Origin: Carposina sasakii
Taxonomy: Eukaryota > Arthropoda > Insecta > Lepidoptera > Carposinidae
Assembly: GCA_014607495.2 (NCBI GenBank)
Contig: CP053152.1
Span: 14,677,899 to 14,741,898 of the forward strand
Reading direction: 5' to 3'
DNA: 64,000 nt
This document shows positions 10,798-22,220 of the stretch, in pieces (positions within the stretch are counted from its first letter, which is position 1; each line of letters starts with the position of its first letter). The translations under genes were made by a program, and so were the position numbers. Under the pieces are notes generated by a model. The model saw nothing but the letters and a program-made list of their open reading frames with translations, did not search any database and was not told where the DNA came from.

Positions 10798-10962
10798 GCG
10801 GATTATATTATGGAGAAGTGTCTTATAAATTTATCTTAAACAAGATATTATATATCATAAATATTATTAAGAAAATGAAAAAACATTTCACCCGAGTGAG
10901 ATTTGAACTCACGACCTCTCGCAAACCGTGCTTTCGCTCTAACCAACTGAGCTATCGGGTCA
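10798..10962 (-). repeat. tRNA-like SINE, family B, longer copy
   Basis: Head gacccgatagctcagttgg plus a body of about 90 bp with 'gatatataatatcttg'. The body aligns with the plus-strand copy at 48934-49108, ending at ataatataatccg. Confidence 0.78.
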
Positions 10963-12030
10963 ATATGTAACAAATTATTGATTTTTTTCAAACTTTAATT
11001 AAATCCTTTATTTGCATCGTTTATTGTAGATTTTTATTATTCCCATGAAATCAAACTGAACCACATACTCCTAGGTATTTAACCTTAAACAGAACGACAT
11101 TGATAATTATACCGATACTTGTTTTTTACAACTCGTTTGACGATCGAACATGAAAAAAAAGATCTCGCTAGATCGATGATCAAACTAATGGATCGAATTA
11201 GTGGGAATAAACTGAAAAAATCATTTTTAGTTCTCAGAGAATCCCAAAACATCCGAAACTCATCAGAATCCTTTCTAAATCCCGCACCAACGAAATTTTC
11301 TTTATTTCCTAGAATTGCTATTTTCATTCAATTCCTTTTGAGTAATTAGTGAACAGAACCGGAGACACTTCAATTACTTTGTCCTGCCGGCCCTTGAGAT
11401 GTTTTCGTCCTCGAGGCCAAATCAAACAGTAAAATAGGCACTATTTCATTGCGACACGAGGCCGACAATCTGGAAATTTTTCAGTGCCGAACCATTAGCC
11501 GAGGTGTTTTTTTAATTAATTTTGTACAATATGTTCATATTTTATCCTCATTTGCGCTAAATAGTTTTATCCGCGAATAAGCATACATGTAAGCTTTTTG
11601 ATTATTCCTTCAAACGTCATTTAAAATTAGGTAATCCAAAGTCGTATACCATGTAGCAAGTAGTGAGTACTAGTAAGTGCTGTCAAACATTGACACTACA
11701 GGCCTAGGAACCATATGGCCAACAAGGCTCGCTGTTTCTTTGTAATGAGTGACTGTTTCCTACGGTGATAGCTCATAAATATCTCGTTTGGTAAACTAAC
11801 CGGTTCCGGCAACCGTTTTTATTGTCATTGAGATTATAATATTAATTAGCAAAATTCTGACAAGTGACAGTGAATACTTCCCTGGTGAGTAAGGTGTGTT
11901 CAAAGGGGTTACATATTTCTTTTAGTTTATGACAGAAAAGCTCTCAAAGACTTTTAACTTAATAATTAAGAATAGCTCATTGGATAAAGAAAAATTAATA
12001 GTAATATTACATAAATTCAGTCAAGCTTCC
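10963..12030. other. No recognised gene
   Basis: Two overlapping frames (80 aa minus, 76 aa plus) near 11085-11349 have no motif and shadow one another. The rest is AT-rich intronic sequence. Confidence 0.5.
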
Positions 12031-12125
12031 AAAGAGTCTCCCATAAAGGTTGGGCAGAAGTGTGCAAATCACACACCTACTCTTCGCCAGTAAGCCTACT
12101 GCCGCTTTTCGGACACGAATACAAT
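12031..12125. repeat. Short dispersed repeat (gttgggcagaagtgtgc type)
   Basis: Shares gttgggca, gtgcaaatcacacacc and following bases with 9260-9310. It is a fragment of a common lepidopteran repeat. Confidence 0.5.
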
Positions 12126-12504
12126 CTAGCCACCAGTAACGAAACCAATGGGAAATGTTTCAGAGTCATCCTAAATACTCGTAGATATTATAAGCTTATA
12201 TAATAAATATAACATTGCAGTTGGTGAAATACTAGTAATTTCACATTTCTTGGCTAATCATTTGAAATTGATGAAGCTATTGTAAAACAGCCAGTGCTGC
12301 CACTCAGGGTCTCTTAAACTTCGTGTCAACATCGGAGGTTAATTAACGAGAAAATGATTAGTTTTAGTTTAGAAACCAAATTAGATTTGAACTGAATTTG
12401 ATTATGTACAAAGTTTTGGTTGAACTTACTTAATGTCTTGGACGAAGCGTTAGTAACAGCGTGATTAGTTATTGATTAGCATGTAAAATACATAATAAAG
12501 TATC

Positions 12505-12770
12505 TTCTTCAGCCTATTGCAGTCCACTTCTGGACGTAGGCCTCCCCTAGGGCACACCACAAGGCTACTGCCAAAGGGGCTTTTGCCCATAGTCACCACG
12601 CTGGGCAGGCGGGTTGGTGAACGCAGTGTGATTCGATGTTGTCAGTACGGGAGGCGCTGCTGCCCACCTCCCAGAAACCCTTAATCGCCTCGTACGATAC
12701 CCACGGGCAGGTAGGGGTGGTACAAACTCTACTCTGCCGGCACCACGCGGCCACCAGATGTGACAATTTT
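12505..12770 (-). repeat. LINE 3' end fragment
   Basis: On the minus strand the low-coordinate end reads GEAYVQKWTAIG followed by a stop, the usual C-terminus of an RTE-like LINE pol. The adjacent segment 'ctgcccagcgtggtgactat' recurs at 27028-27120. It is a 5'-truncated copy; the 72-aa frame here is in the wrong phase. Confidence 0.7.
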
Positions 12771-13448
12771 TTTTTAAATAAACAATGATAAGAAATATAC
12801 ATTGGCTGCACTAAGAAATGCTATGTTAAACGTAGTTAAGGGATATCCTTTTTATATCCTACTTTATAATAGCTGAATGTGTACGTATATAGGTATATTA
12901 AAAGGAAATAGCATACTAACAACACATAAATAAAATAAATTTATGTACCCATTTGATTTATCATTTACTGCAAAACTCTATATTCAATCTATTAATTTAC
13001 ACTAAGATTGTACTCACTCACGTCTCGTATGAGGTGAGGTGTTTGTACTTATCTCAATAGTACTGGTGAGGTAATATAATATAATATGTTTTGGTCAATG
13101 ATGGTGCTACTACATAATATTATACTGTGTTCATTATATTTACTAAATATTCGTAATTATGTATAAGTACCGATACAAAAGTATCGCAAATCGACTTCGC
13201 GGACTTTTATAAAATTTGTTTATACTACCCTATAAGATAATCCTTAAGTTTATTCTCGAGCTACAGATTATAAAGTTAAACTGATGTCGGAACTCTCAAA
13301 TATTCTTGAACCCCTTTGATCCAATATTTAGATTGGCCATTTCGAGAGCTTTTAGTATGGATCGACAAATTTTGACCATGGTATTAGTAAAATATTTAAG
13401 TTGTTTTGTTACACGAAACGTCCGAAATGTATAGAGTAGGTATCCTTT
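12771..13448. other. No recognised gene
   Basis: AT-rich intronic DNA. Nothing but short AT runs and a (GAT)n tract at its right edge, which belongs to the next SINE. Confidence 0.5.
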
Positions 13449-13800
13449 ATGATGATGATGATATTATTTCGGCCAAGGCGACCAATCGCTACGGAGATTG
13501 GCCTGGCACGCAGGAGATATTATAGTGCACAAGTGTGTGGGCAAACACAGGTGCACTCTCTATTCCGTTACTCTCTATTCGGACTATGAAGTCCGATGGG
13601 ACGGAAAGCCGACACGATCGAAGAAAGATCAGGCACAGGACCAACGGTTTTACGTGCTTCCCGAGGCATGAGCTAAGTGACAATTTTACAACATTAAAAT
13701 CTGTACATGAATAAATTCATTGGTACAGGCCCGTGACTGGCATCGAACTTACGCCTCCCGCTTGGAAGGTGCACGTCTTAACCACTGGGCTATTACCCCT
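13449..13800 (-). repeat. tRNA-derived SINE, family A
   Basis: Full-length minus-strand copy with a (GAT)n tail at 13449-13460, a body matching the other copies, and a tRNA-like head ending in accactgggctattacc. Confidence 0.85.
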
Positions 13801-14103
13801 CAGTAATCCATTATACCCACCCACTAAACAAACTCTATCAATCTGTATCTCCGTGATCAATTTTCGAATTTAGTATTGGGTTAGTTTAGTGCAAGATCGT
13901 TGTATGACAAATTTATTGCCTTATTTTGATTACACATTTAAAGATTTAGGTGATTTTACCGTAAAAACCATCGAGTCGTCAATACTGAGAAATCCATCAA
14001 TACTCGTATTGCGCTCTTGAACAAGTAGGCATACTAATCATTAACAGGGATCAAAAGCAGTTTATTTGCCAAGTCCTCTCTTAGTCTTAGGAAAGAAAAC
14101 GCA

Positions 14104-14880
14104 TGATTTATTTATTTATTTATTTATTTATTTATTAAGATTAGGCACACCAACATCACATGTATTAAAAAGTAGAATAATGATTATACATTGTAGCACA
14201 ATACTGATACATGCAACTATGACTGGCGCACACAAAACATGCATTAAAATCCTTACGGCCGCGCCGCCCAACAGTCCATCTCGCGACAGTTAAGTGATAC
14301 AGATATCCCTGCCTCGATCACGAGACAACTTTCGGGAGGCACAACTCGTAAGGTAAATACAATAATAATAAACATATGGCCTAGGCCCGTCAATATTGTA
14401 ATACCGGCAACAAAAGCCTAGTAGGGTTGATACAAGAACAAAACAATAATAATATACAATATATGTAGACACTTCAGAATATAGGCAAGCAATATAAATG
14501 ATACACAATCAGCTTAGCCTAGCTAAGTCGATATCTAAGCAGGCACAAATTTATCTATCATATGTTTAAATTTGGATAGAGAGTGAGAGAATATATCAAG
14601 TTCAGGATGTTTAGAATTAAGCTCATTATACTCACTGCATGCTCTGACTACAGGCGAGTGTCTGCAGACGTTGGTTCTATATGGGGGTAAAAAGAAAGAC
14701 CTAGACATGGGTTTTCTAGGAATACGACTGGGAACTGCCAATGCATGATGGGAGTTTCCCGAAGTCTCTCAAAGGTATTCCTAAGCAGAGAGAATTAATT
14801 AACTCTTTGTCATTTCCAAAACCACTGTGTAATGGATCGACAAAACGAAGAGGTATAATGGAGTTGTTTTAGGTTACTCA
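14104..14880 (-). pseudogene. 3' fragment of a jockey/CR1-like LINE with (TAAA)n tail
   Basis: A minus-strand frame at 14535-14760 reads ...HHALAVPSRIPRKPMSR, PPYRTNVCRHSPVVRACSEYN and a stop after KFVPA, the usual last block of jockey/CR1 reverse-transcriptase ORFs. About 430 bp of 3' UTR follow, ending at a (TTTA)n run at 14107-14140, which is the 3' tail of this minus-oriented copy. Upstream of about 14800 the frame is broken. It is a 5'-truncated, dead insertion. Confidence 0.75.
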
Positions 14881-15048
14881 CCGGTCGGTCAGGGAAAATA
14901 TTCCAAAAGGAACAACTTCATAAGTTATATTTCTATAATGCAGTCCTTTATTAGATTATTTGGATTCTAGTTGAAATAATAAAGCTTTTATGGTATGTTA
15001 CGATAAAATTGTAAGTAGCCCATAGTATATCGCTATGTATTATCATTG

Positions 15049-15286
15049 TACAGGGTATTGTAACAAAAGGGTTATGTTAAGCGAAAAACTATGTAAATAG
15101 CCCACTAAGAACCTATCCACAACATTTGAGAATCGATTTTTTTTTCAAGATTGTATGAACATTCCTGAGTTGTTTAGAAATGTTCCATAATGGCTGGAAA
15201 AATAAACATCTGATTTCGAGTCTCAAATTTTGGGAATAGGTTCTCTATAGTGGACTATTTACATACCCCTTTTGTTACACCCTATA
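15049..15286. mobile_element. Mariner-like MITE, family G
   Basis: Begins tacagggtattgtaacaaaa and ends ttttgttacaccctata, so the termini are inverted repeats. A second copy at 47851-48115 keeps cleaner ends and TA on each side. No coding capacity. Confidence 0.7.
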
Positions 15287-15465
15287 TATATATACATACA
15301 GCTATGTTATCGAAATGGGGTAGTCAGAAATGCAAAATCATAAAAATCCCATTGGCACGTTAGTTAGTCGACTCTCACGATATGCACGTAAGGAAGAAAG
15401 AGATGCCGCTGATTTATTCTAGTGAAGCTGAACATCAGCACAGGCCAACATTATATTATTACTAG

Positions 15466-15655
15466 TGAACGCCCGCGACTTCGTCCGCGAGGACTGCAGA
15501 AAAACAAATTGTCGAAATTATCCGGGATAAAAAGTTAAGCCAGTCAGTCGTCAGCTACCTCCATAAATTTTATTGAAATCGCTCCAGTCGTTTTTACGTG
15601 AAAGAGTAACAAACATCCATCCTTCCATCTTCGCTTTTATAATTATACTTATAGT
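15466..15655 (-). repeat. Helitron-like dispersed repeat
   Basis: Starts actagtgaacgcccgcgact, the reverse complement of the common 3' end, continues with aattgtcgaaattatccg and gctccagtcgtttttacg, and ends in an AT-rich border. Confidence 0.6.
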
Positions 15656-15953
15656 ATAATAGCTCCTATATTTTCCTCATCCGTGGCCGATATGACTCCT
15701 TACTCGTCTAATTAAAGTTTGTCGAGGTATTGTTCAGAAAGTCCTTTGCATAATTAGAGAAGTTTCTTCTTTCAATATTTATTCTCAAGTTGTTAATTGT
15801 ATATTTCTGTAATTACATAAAAGCTAAAACATGGTAATATGAATTACCATGTCGTAAATAAAGGTTATACTTTATCTCTATTATGTATGAGATTCAAGAT
15901 GTAATCTATATTAACCCCTAACTATCATATGGATGTTCCATTTTTGTCACACT

Positions 15954-15982
15954 ACTATGGACGTGCGGCCTCACATACCGCT
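15954..15982 (+). repeat. Left copy of 29-nt inverted motif (ggacgtgcgg type)
   Basis: Reads actatggacgtgcgg.. and matches the reverse complement of 22221-22249 at 26 of 29 positions. A third, shorter copy is at 19628-19649. It may be the TIR of a host element for everything up to 22249; function unknown. Confidence 0.55.
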
Positions 15983-16168
15983 ATCTTTATGGGCTGGTTT
16001 CTATCTTAATGAGTAATTTGTGTATAATTTTTTGTTTTTATTCCTTAGTAGAGTTACTAAATGTAAATATAAGATGTAATTAATAACGATCCCGCGTTTC
16101 ACAGCGGGAAATTCTACCAACCACACCGCAGCAAAACCAGTAAATCGGATGAGTATGATGACTACAAT

Positions 16169-17458
16169 GTGGACGCAGGTCAGTCACTAAAAAAGCAAAA
16201 TAGTCAATTTATCGTGGACATCTATCTACAAAACACGAAAGGTCTTCGTACAAAGCTAGAAAGGTTTCAACAAAATCTTCTGATAGCAAGTGAGCAGTTA
16301 TACGCGATTACCGAAACAGGGTGTAATGACTCGATATTTGACAGTGAGATTGTACCTGCCGACTACAGTATATTAAGATGTGATCATACAGATGGCAGAA
16401 AACAAGGAGGGGTGTGTCTGATTGCCGCTCCTAACTACGTTATTAAACCTATCCCAGTGCCTGGTAACATTAATGTGGATGATGCTGTTTTTGAAATAGT
16501 CATAGGATCAGTGTACAAAAATAACAGGTTTCTTTTAACATTGTGCGTAGCGTACATTCCTCCTAGTTCTGGGAATTCCGAGTACAGTATGTTATTTCAC
16601 ATTATTGAACAGTTATGTTTGAGATATCCCAAGGTTATTGTAATGGGGGATTTTAACATGTGTTCCTCATCGGTATGTACTCGCAATTACTACGAGTATT
16701 TATTGTCGTTTTGTGATTTCACTCAATGCAATGATATAGTTAACTATAAAAATCGATGTCTGGATCTGGTGCTCAGTACACTAGACGACCGAATGGTAAG
16801 CGTGCGCCGGAGTGACTGTCCGTTAGTGGGCGTTGACCCCTACCACCCGCCGCTCGTGGTGGAGGTGCGCGCAACCTGTGGAAACGCCTCCCGCCCCTTA
16901 GTAGATAGTCGAACACTGCGCACAGAGCCATCGTGGAACTTCAACAGGGCGGACTTCCCTACGTTATATAGCTTGATGTCAAAGATCGACTGGACGGATT
17001 TGTATAGGGCTAGCGAGGTAAATGTAGCTGTAGACATATTTTATCATAAACTAAACAGTATTTTTGATAGCTGCGTTCCTAAGAAAAGGCATATAGCTAT
17101 AAACTCCCGATACTGTTATCCTGAGTATTATTCGCCTCAGTTAATATGCGACATTAAGTTAAAGGCACAGTTACATAAGCAATACAAAGTCACCAAATCA
17201 AAGTCAGACTACGATGCTTTCTCTGTATGTAGGGCCCGCATTAAAAATAGTATTAAAGTGGACTACGAGGCGTACAAGTACAGAATCCAAAGTCAGCTGA
17301 ATGAAGACCCGAGGTCGTTTTGGAACTTTGTTAAATCTAAACGTAGATCTGGCGGTAGGGTTGAGGTTGTTAAGGCGTTGTTCTTTCCGAACATGATGGT
17401 GCGGAAGAGTATGCGCGTTACTTTCATTCGGTGTATAGTAAGGAGCCACCATCACTAG
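16169..17458 (+). CDS. LINE pol, APE-type endonuclease portion
   Basis: Open frame whose useful part runs from about 16074 to about 17380. The first listed codon is GTG; no ATG precedes the domain. Key blocks are YLQNTKGLRTK near residue 19, AITETG, VAYIPPSSG near 127, GDFNM near 159 and LDLVLST near 197, the order of an APE-type endonuclease. The later part (DPRSFWNFVKSK) is the linker that precedes RT in this group. After about residue 405 the frame no longer makes sense, while the +1-shifted frame continues the protein (GAEEYARYFHSVYSK), so a single-base indel at about 17370-17395 broke the ORF. Role: nicks target DNA to prime reverse transcription. Confidence 0.85.
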   Translation: MDAGQSLKKQNSQFIVDIYLQNTKGLRTKLERFQQNLLIASEQLYAITETGCNDSIFDSEIVPADYSILRCDHTDGRKQGGVCLIAAPNYVIKPIPVPGNINVDDAVFEIVIGSVYKNNRFLLTLCVAYIPPSSGNSEYSMLFHIIEQLCLRYPKVIVMGDFNMCSSSVCTRNYYEYLLSFCDFTQCNDIVNYKNRCLDLVLSTLDDRMVSVRRSDCPLVGVDPYHPPLVVEVRATCGNASRPLVDSRTLRTEPSWNFNRADFPTLYSLMSKIDWTDLYRASEVNVAVDIFYHKLNSIFDSCVPKKRHIAINSRYCYPEYYSPQLICDIKLKAQLHKQYKVTKSKSDYDAFSVCRARIKNSIKVDYEAYKYRIQSQLNEDPRSFWNFVKSKRRSGGRVEVVKALFFPNMMVRKSMRVTFIRCIVRSHHH

Positions 17459-19080
17459 ACGTGTCGGCAGCGATGCGTACGTGCGTGGGCTGCAGCGCGG
17501 CGAGGGTGCACACGGGCCAGGTCTCACAGGTAGAAATACGAGCAGCCCTCGCGAGACTCCCGGCCAAACGTTCCTATGGCCCTGATGGGATACCCCCGTA
17601 TGTAGTTCGCGACTGCCGAATGGTATTGGAGGCGCCACTGACGTTTCTTTGTAATCTTTCTCTGGCGACCACGCAGTATCCAGAGTTGTGGAAAACCACA
17701 CGGGTGGTTCCCATTCCGAAGGGGGGTAAGCAAACTGACGTCTCAAACTATAGACCGATAGCTATCTTATCTTCATTCGCTAAAGTGTTCGAAACAACAT
17801 TGCATAAAGTTATACACGACCAAATAAAGGCGCAACTATCAGATTCACAACACGGTTTCAGACCAGGACGTAGCACTACAAGTAACTTGCTCGCCTTTGT
17901 GTCGGCAGTTGTGCCGGCGGTAGATGCTGGGTTGCAGGTTGATGCGGCTTATTTCGACTTCAGGAAGGCGTTCGACGTGGTAGACAATGATATACTGCTG
18001 AGCAAGCTAGCACAGATCGGTTGTACCCCCCAAACACTACGTTTTTTCTGTAGCTATCTTGAGGGTCGGAAGCAGTATGTGCAGTACGGAAATTGCCTAT
18101 CGGAATCGTATTTTACGCGCTCGGGAGTGAGTCAGGGTTCAAACCTGGGACCTCTCGAGTTTTTAATTATGATCAACGACCTTCCTGATGTCGTTAAACA
18201 CTCAGGCTGTCTCCTTTTCGCTGATGATCTTAAGTTGTATAAAGTTATCAGGGATGCCGAGGATATAGTCCATCTACAATACGACATAGATCAAGTTGTA
18301 CAGTGGAGTAAGGAAAATAAATTATTATTTAATACGTCGAAATGTAATATTATATCCTTCACGCGAAAAAAACTAGCGGTCCAGCATAGGTACACAATTG
18401 ACGACGAACCGATGCAGCGGGTGACGTCAGTGCGCGACCTGGGAGTGCGGCTTACTGCTGATTTGTCATACCGTGAACATATTACCAACGTGTGTAAGAA
18501 GTCTTTCAAGACCTTAGGCTTCGTACTACGAACTGCAGGTGGTTTCACTAGTATAAGTGCCATAAAAAGTTTATATAATGCATTAGTACGAAGTCAATTG
18601 GAGAGTAACGCAGCTATATGGGCCCCAACAGAAGCTAAATATGTCCTCATGTTGGAGCGGATACAAAATAAGTTCACAAGGTATCTGTATTTGAAACTGT
18701 ATGGGGTTTATCCTTTTTACCCACTTATGTATCCTACGCTGTTCGTCTTAGGTATGGTAGGATATAACCAGTTAGAGGTTAGGAGATTTCTATCTTTGTC
18801 GAGTTATGTCCTAAGCGTAATACGCGGCAAAGTTGTAAACCCATTGGTTCTGGAGCAATGTGGATTGTGGGTACCAAATACATTCTTGCGGACTAGGACT
18901 AATCGGCTCTTCGCGGCGGCGTGTGGTAGAACTAATTTGTTAAAGCGCTCACCTCTGGTCAGAGCCTTGCGGCTGCTGAGTGTCGTCCACGAAACGGTGG
19001 ATTTGTTCTCATGTGCAATGAGTGAAATCACTAGAGTAACAATATTTACAATATGTTACAGGCCAAAGCTGTTGGTATAG
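17431..19080 (+). CDS. LINE pol, reverse transcriptase and C-terminal portion
   Basis: 549-residue frame directly continuing the endonuclease after the frameshift. RT motifs in order: YGPDGIPPYVVRD, NYRPIAILSSFAKVFE, GFRPGRSTTSNL, YFDFRKAFDVVD (about residue 173), SGVSQGSNLGPLEF and LLFADDLKLYK (about residue 262, the catalytic FADD box). The C-terminus, with RTRTNRLF and RSPLVRALRLL, is the typical end block of jockey/CR1 elements. All catalytic Asp residues are present, so apart from the frameshift the element looks recently active. Length is normal for the family. Confidence 0.9.
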   Translation: MYSKEPPSLDVSAAMRTCVGCSAARVHTGQVSQVEIRAALARLPAKRSYGPDGIPPYVVRDCRMVLEAPLTFLCNLSLATTQYPELWKTTRVVPIPKGGKQTDVSNYRPIAILSSFAKVFETTLHKVIHDQIKAQLSDSQHGFRPGRSTTSNLLAFVSAVVPAVDAGLQVDAAYFDFRKAFDVVDNDILLSKLAQIGCTPQTLRFFCSYLEGRKQYVQYGNCLSESYFTRSGVSQGSNLGPLEFLIMINDLPDVVKHSGCLLFADDLKLYKVIRDAEDIVHLQYDIDQVVQWSKENKLLFNTSKCNIISFTRKKLAVQHRYTIDDEPMQRVTSVRDLGVRLTADLSYREHITNVCKKSFKTLGFVLRTAGGFTSISAIKSLYNALVRSQLESNAAIWAPTEAKYVLMLERIQNKFTRYLYLKLYGVYPFYPLMYPTLFVLGMVGYNQLEVRRFLSLSSYVLSVIRGKVVNPLVLEQCGLWVPNTFLRTRTNRLFAAACGRTNLLKRSPLVRALRLLSVVHETVDLFSCAMSEITRVTIFTICYRPKLLV

Positions 19081-19226
19081 TAAGAATAATTATTATTTAA
19101 TTTTTATTCTAAATTTTTTATGTATAATTTTAATAATAATTTTAATACGATTTAATATGTAACGATTTGGATCATTCTGTTATGTTATATATTATTATAT
19201 GAAATTAAATAAATAAAAAAAAAAAA

Positions 19227-19613
19227 TTAATGAAAAATGTATTTATTTTAAACTAAATCTAACGATATAACAATCAAAGGCACTCTTTAGCTTGAGATCA
19301 CTTTATAGGTATATTGTCACAGGAAATTGTCATTTTTTAGTTAGTTTGACTTCTTTTACAGTAAAATATAAAGAACAAAGTACATAAAAAGCTTACATAA
19401 TCTTCTCAAATCTAAATATAACAATTTCGACAAGGGCCCAACTTGGTCATATTTATAGGCAGTCTTTGTGTAGCGGCTTAGAGCATTGTAGGAATATTGG
19501 CTGTTTATGTCAGCTCTGATAGTACTACCACTTTGTGCAATAATCTCTCGTTTGACTGCGGTCGTTAGTTGATCGTTTTTTGATATTTTACACAATCCCC
19601 ATCAGCGTAAATT
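19227..19613. other. Spacer between the LINE and the LTR element
   Basis: A 79-aa minus-strand frame (19356-19595) is open, but I recognise no domain. It could be a piece of the element whose ends are the 29-nt motifs, or simple flank. Confidence 0.4.
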
Positions 19614-19934
19614 TGTAACACAAACGTGGACGTGCGGTCTCACAGACCGAATTCAAAATGTGGCGGACAACCCGACACCGCTAAATATATTGTATATAGT
19701 GAGAAAAGCCGCGCGCGTTACTATAGTCTCGCCGAAGAGCGAGCCACGCGCCGGCGCCCTACTGACGCATTCGATCGCAGGCTCTCACAGCGAACGCACG
19801 TCCGCTCGCCTTTGGCCATCCGCCATTTTTCTTGATTCATAGTGTAGGTTGTGTTTTATATTCATTGTAAATATTTCTCCTGTAAATATATCATCCGACC
19901 ATCAAGTTTGTACATTATTCCCAACACGCCTACA
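19614..19934 (+). repeat. Probable 5' LTR of the CsRn1-type element
   Basis: Begins about tgtaacac (or at the gtggacgtgcgg motif 12 bp on), has a TATA-like aaatatattgtatatag, and ends cctaca just before the primer-binding site. No second LTR was found downstream, so the exact limits are inferred. Confidence 0.5.
19628..19649 (+). repeat. Second copy of the ggacgtgcgg motif, with hairpin
   Basis: ggacgtgcggtctcacagac. The inner cggtct-cac-agaccg is a perfect 6-bp hairpin. It repeats, on the same strand, the motif at 15954 and, inverted, the one at 22221. Confidence 0.6.
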
Positions 19935-19936
19935 AC

Positions 19937-19953
19937 TGGTGACCCACGACGTC
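19937..19953 (+). promoter_or_regulatory. tRNA-Trp-type primer-binding site
   Basis: tggtgacccacgacgtc matches the tggtgacccCgacgtg primer-binding site of CsRn1-group Ty3/gypsy elements apart from one or two bases. It sits 26 bp before the ORF. Confidence 0.65.
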
Positions 19954-19978
19954 CGAAGAACAGTGAATTTTTCCTACA

Positions 19979-22117
19979 ATGTCCACGGAAGACTACCTAG
20001 GAAAAAACAAAAGCTCGGATGACAAGATAAATCAAGAAATTTTTTTGGCCAAACGGATTGAAAAACTAAATTCCCAGGTTGCCACACTGCTCGAAATGAT
20101 AGAACAAGAGGAAACCCGTTCACATTATTCGCAATCCGCTGCCCGATCGAATCACAGGTACAAATTTCCACATTATTATAAACGCCATGCGACGTCTCAC
20201 CACCGCAATAGCGCAACGAAAAATTCTTCGCCTTGCGACGAAATGAGAAATCACCGCATGCAGCCACAGGCAAACGAATGCCTCACATGTAATGGCCGAC
20301 TCTTCGTTACTGATTGCACTACCAAAATTCAATTCCTTATAGACACAGGCTCAGATCTATGCGTTTTTCCACGCACGATGACCCGTGAACACCGCACGAA
20401 GTGCAACTATGAACTCTTCGCGGCCAACGGTAGCACTATCGCCACATATGGCCACATTCAACTACACCTTAATCTCGGTTTAAGAAGAGACTTTAACTGG
20501 AAGTTCGTCGTCGCCGACGTATCAAAACCTATTATTGGCGTCGACTTCCTTAGCTTCTATAACCTTTTAGTTGACTGCCGACAGCATAAACTCATCGACG
20601 GCCTCACTTCTCTGTCCATACAAGTTCCTCATCAAACTCAAGCAGTAGAAGCAGTCAAGGCAGTATCCGGGGACTCGACGTTCCACGCACTGCTGAGACA
20701 ATACCCGGAGATAACCAGACCAGCAGGTAATCCTATCTTAGCAGAGCCGAAGCACAACACCAAACACCACATTCGTGTTACCACCGGCCCGCCAGTATCT
20801 GCACGCCCACGCAGGTTAGCTCCAGATCGCCTACTCATAGCCAAAAAGGAATTCGAGGACATGGTCAACAATGGTACAGCCCGGCGCTCAGAAAGTCCAT
20901 GGTCATCGCCTCTACACCTGGTGCCGAAGAAAGATAACGGTTGGCGACCTTGCGGCGACTACAGAGCCCTAAACGCCAGAACCATTCCCGATAGGTACCC
21001 CATAAGGCACATACAAGACTTCTCCTACCAGCTCGCCGGTTGCACAATCTTCAGCAAGCTAGATTTAGTCAAAGCCTACAATCAAATTCCTATGTTCGAA
21101 GACGATATTCCTAAAACAGCTATTACAACACCATTTGGTCTCTTTGAATTCCCTTATATGACCTTTGGTCTTAGAAATGCTGCACAAACATTCCAAAGAT
21201 TCATCGACGAAGTCCTTCAAGGTTTGACATTTACTTTTGGCTATCTCGATGACATTTTAATATTTTCAAAATCAGAAGAACAACATTTGGAACATCTCAA
21301 AATTTTATTTGAACGACTGAAGACGTATGGTGTCATAATAAATACTTCAAAAAGTATTCTTGGCATAAACGAAATTGACTTTTTGGGATACCACGTTTCA
21401 TCTAAAGGTACTCGCCCACTTGTAAATAAAGTTGAAATTATTAAAGATTTTCCAGTACCTAAAACTGCCAAAGAACTTAGAAGATTTTTGGGAATGCTGA
21501 ATTATTTTCGAAGATTTGTACCAAACGCAGCTAAAATTCAAGCGCCACTCAACTCAGCTCTTAGAGGTGCCAACATGAAAGGATCTACACCAGTGCATAT
21601 GACACCAGAACTACTCCAGGCATTTGAGGAATCCAAGTCCACACTGTCTGAAGCAACTCTACTGTCGCATCCAAATGCACAAAACGAACTTGCCCTCTAT
21701 ACTGATGCTTCTGACGTTGCTATTGGTGCTGTTCTACAACAACGAGACGGTGAAGAATGGATACCACTAGGATTTTTCTCTAAGAAGTTATCCAGCTCTC
21801 AGAAAAGCTATAGCCCGTATGATAGAGAACTCCTAGCCATCTATGAAGGAATCAAACACTTCAGGTACATGGTCGAAGCAAGAACTTTCACTGTATTTAC
21901 CGACCACAAACCTATCACTTTCGCCTTCACCACCAAGAGAGATAACTGCTCACCTCGACAACTCTGCTATCTCGACTACATATCCCAATTCACAACAGAT
22001 ATCAGACACGTATCTGGGAAAGACAACGTAGTAGCCGACGCTCTCTCACGCATAGAAGTTATTTCAAGCATAGATATAAAGCGAAATTACTCACGCAACA
22101 TTCAGCCGGCGACATAA
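19979..22117 (+). CDS. Deleted CsRn1-type Ty3/gypsy polyprotein: protease, RT, RNase H; no integrase
   Basis: 712-residue open frame. Residues 1-90 resemble only the C-terminal tail of Gag ([17 protein letters not shown], then a His-rich segment where the Cys/His zinc knuckle should be); the capsid part and the zinc ligands are missing. The aspartic protease has LIDTGSD at about 119-125. RT spans about 270-450 with [14 protein letters not shown] and [10 protein letters not shown] (about 420). RNase H has LYTDASD (about 572), [18 protein letters not shown] and a final [10 protein letters not shown]. The protein stops about 20 residues later, so the integrase core and zinc-binding domain are absent. 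RT and RNase H active sites look intact. The frame has no stop, unusual for an old deletion, so the copy may be recent or mobilised in trans. A family member named kabuki is known from Bombyx. Confidence 0.9.
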   Translation: MSTEDYLGKNKSSDDKINQEIFLAKRIEKLNSQVATLLEMIEQEETRSHYSQSAARSNHRYKFPHYYKRHATSHHRNSATKNSSPCDEMRNHRMQPQANECLTCNGRLFVTDCTTKIQFLIDTGSDLCVFPRTMTREHRTKCNYELFAANGSTIATYGHIQLHLNLGLRRDFNWKFVVADVSKPIIGVDFLSFYNLLVDCRQHKLIDGLTSLSIQVPHQTQAVEAVKAVSGDSTFHALLRQYPEITRPAGNPILAEPKHNTKHHIRVTTGPPVSARPRRLAPDRLLIAKKEFEDMVNNGTARRSESPWSSPLHLVPKKDNGWRPCGDYRALNARTIPDRYPIRHIQDFSYQLAGCTIFSKLDLVKAYNQIPMFEDDIPKTAITTPFGLFEFPYMTFGLRNAAQTFQRFIDEVLQGLTFTFGYLDDILIFSKSEEQHLEHLKILFERLKTYGVIINTSKSILGINEIDFLGYHVSSKGTRPLVNKVEIIKDFPVPKTAKELRRFLGMLNYFRRFVPNAAKIQAPLNSALRGANMKGSTPVHMTPELLQAFEESKSTLSEATLLSHPNAQNELALYTDASDVAIGAVLQQRDGEEWIPLGFFSKKLSSSQKSYSPYDRELLAIYEGIKHFRYMVEARTFTVFTDHKPITFAFTTKRDNCSPRQLCYLDYISQFTTDIRHVSGKDNVVADALSRIEVISSIDIKRNYSRNIQPAT

Positions 22118-22187
22118 CCTTTACTCTCAACGGTCGTTTTGTGATGAAAACCGAATCTACTGAGGCCGGCATACGCATGGGGTACGC

Positions 22188-22200
22188 GGGAGGAGAGGGG
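22188..22200 (+). other. Candidate polypurine tract
   Basis: gggaggagagggg lies about 70 bp past the pol stop, where an LTR element would prime plus-strand DNA. No LTR repeat follows it. Confidence 0.45.
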
Positions 22201-22220
22201 CATGAAAATCACAAACTGCA

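Larger units (their letters stand above)
16074..19226 (+). mobile_element. Non-LTR retrotransposon (jockey/CR1-like), 5'-truncated, A-rich tail
   Basis: Contains the endonuclease frame, the reverse-transcriptase frame, an AT-rich 3' UTR and an aataaataaaaaaaaa tail at about 19208-19226. No ORF1 is present upstream, so the copy is probably 5'-truncated near 16074. No clear target duplication was found. Confidence 0.8.

Noticed and set aside
17204..17746. 180-aa minus frame
   Set aside because: Opposite-strand shadow of LINE pol around the frameshift.
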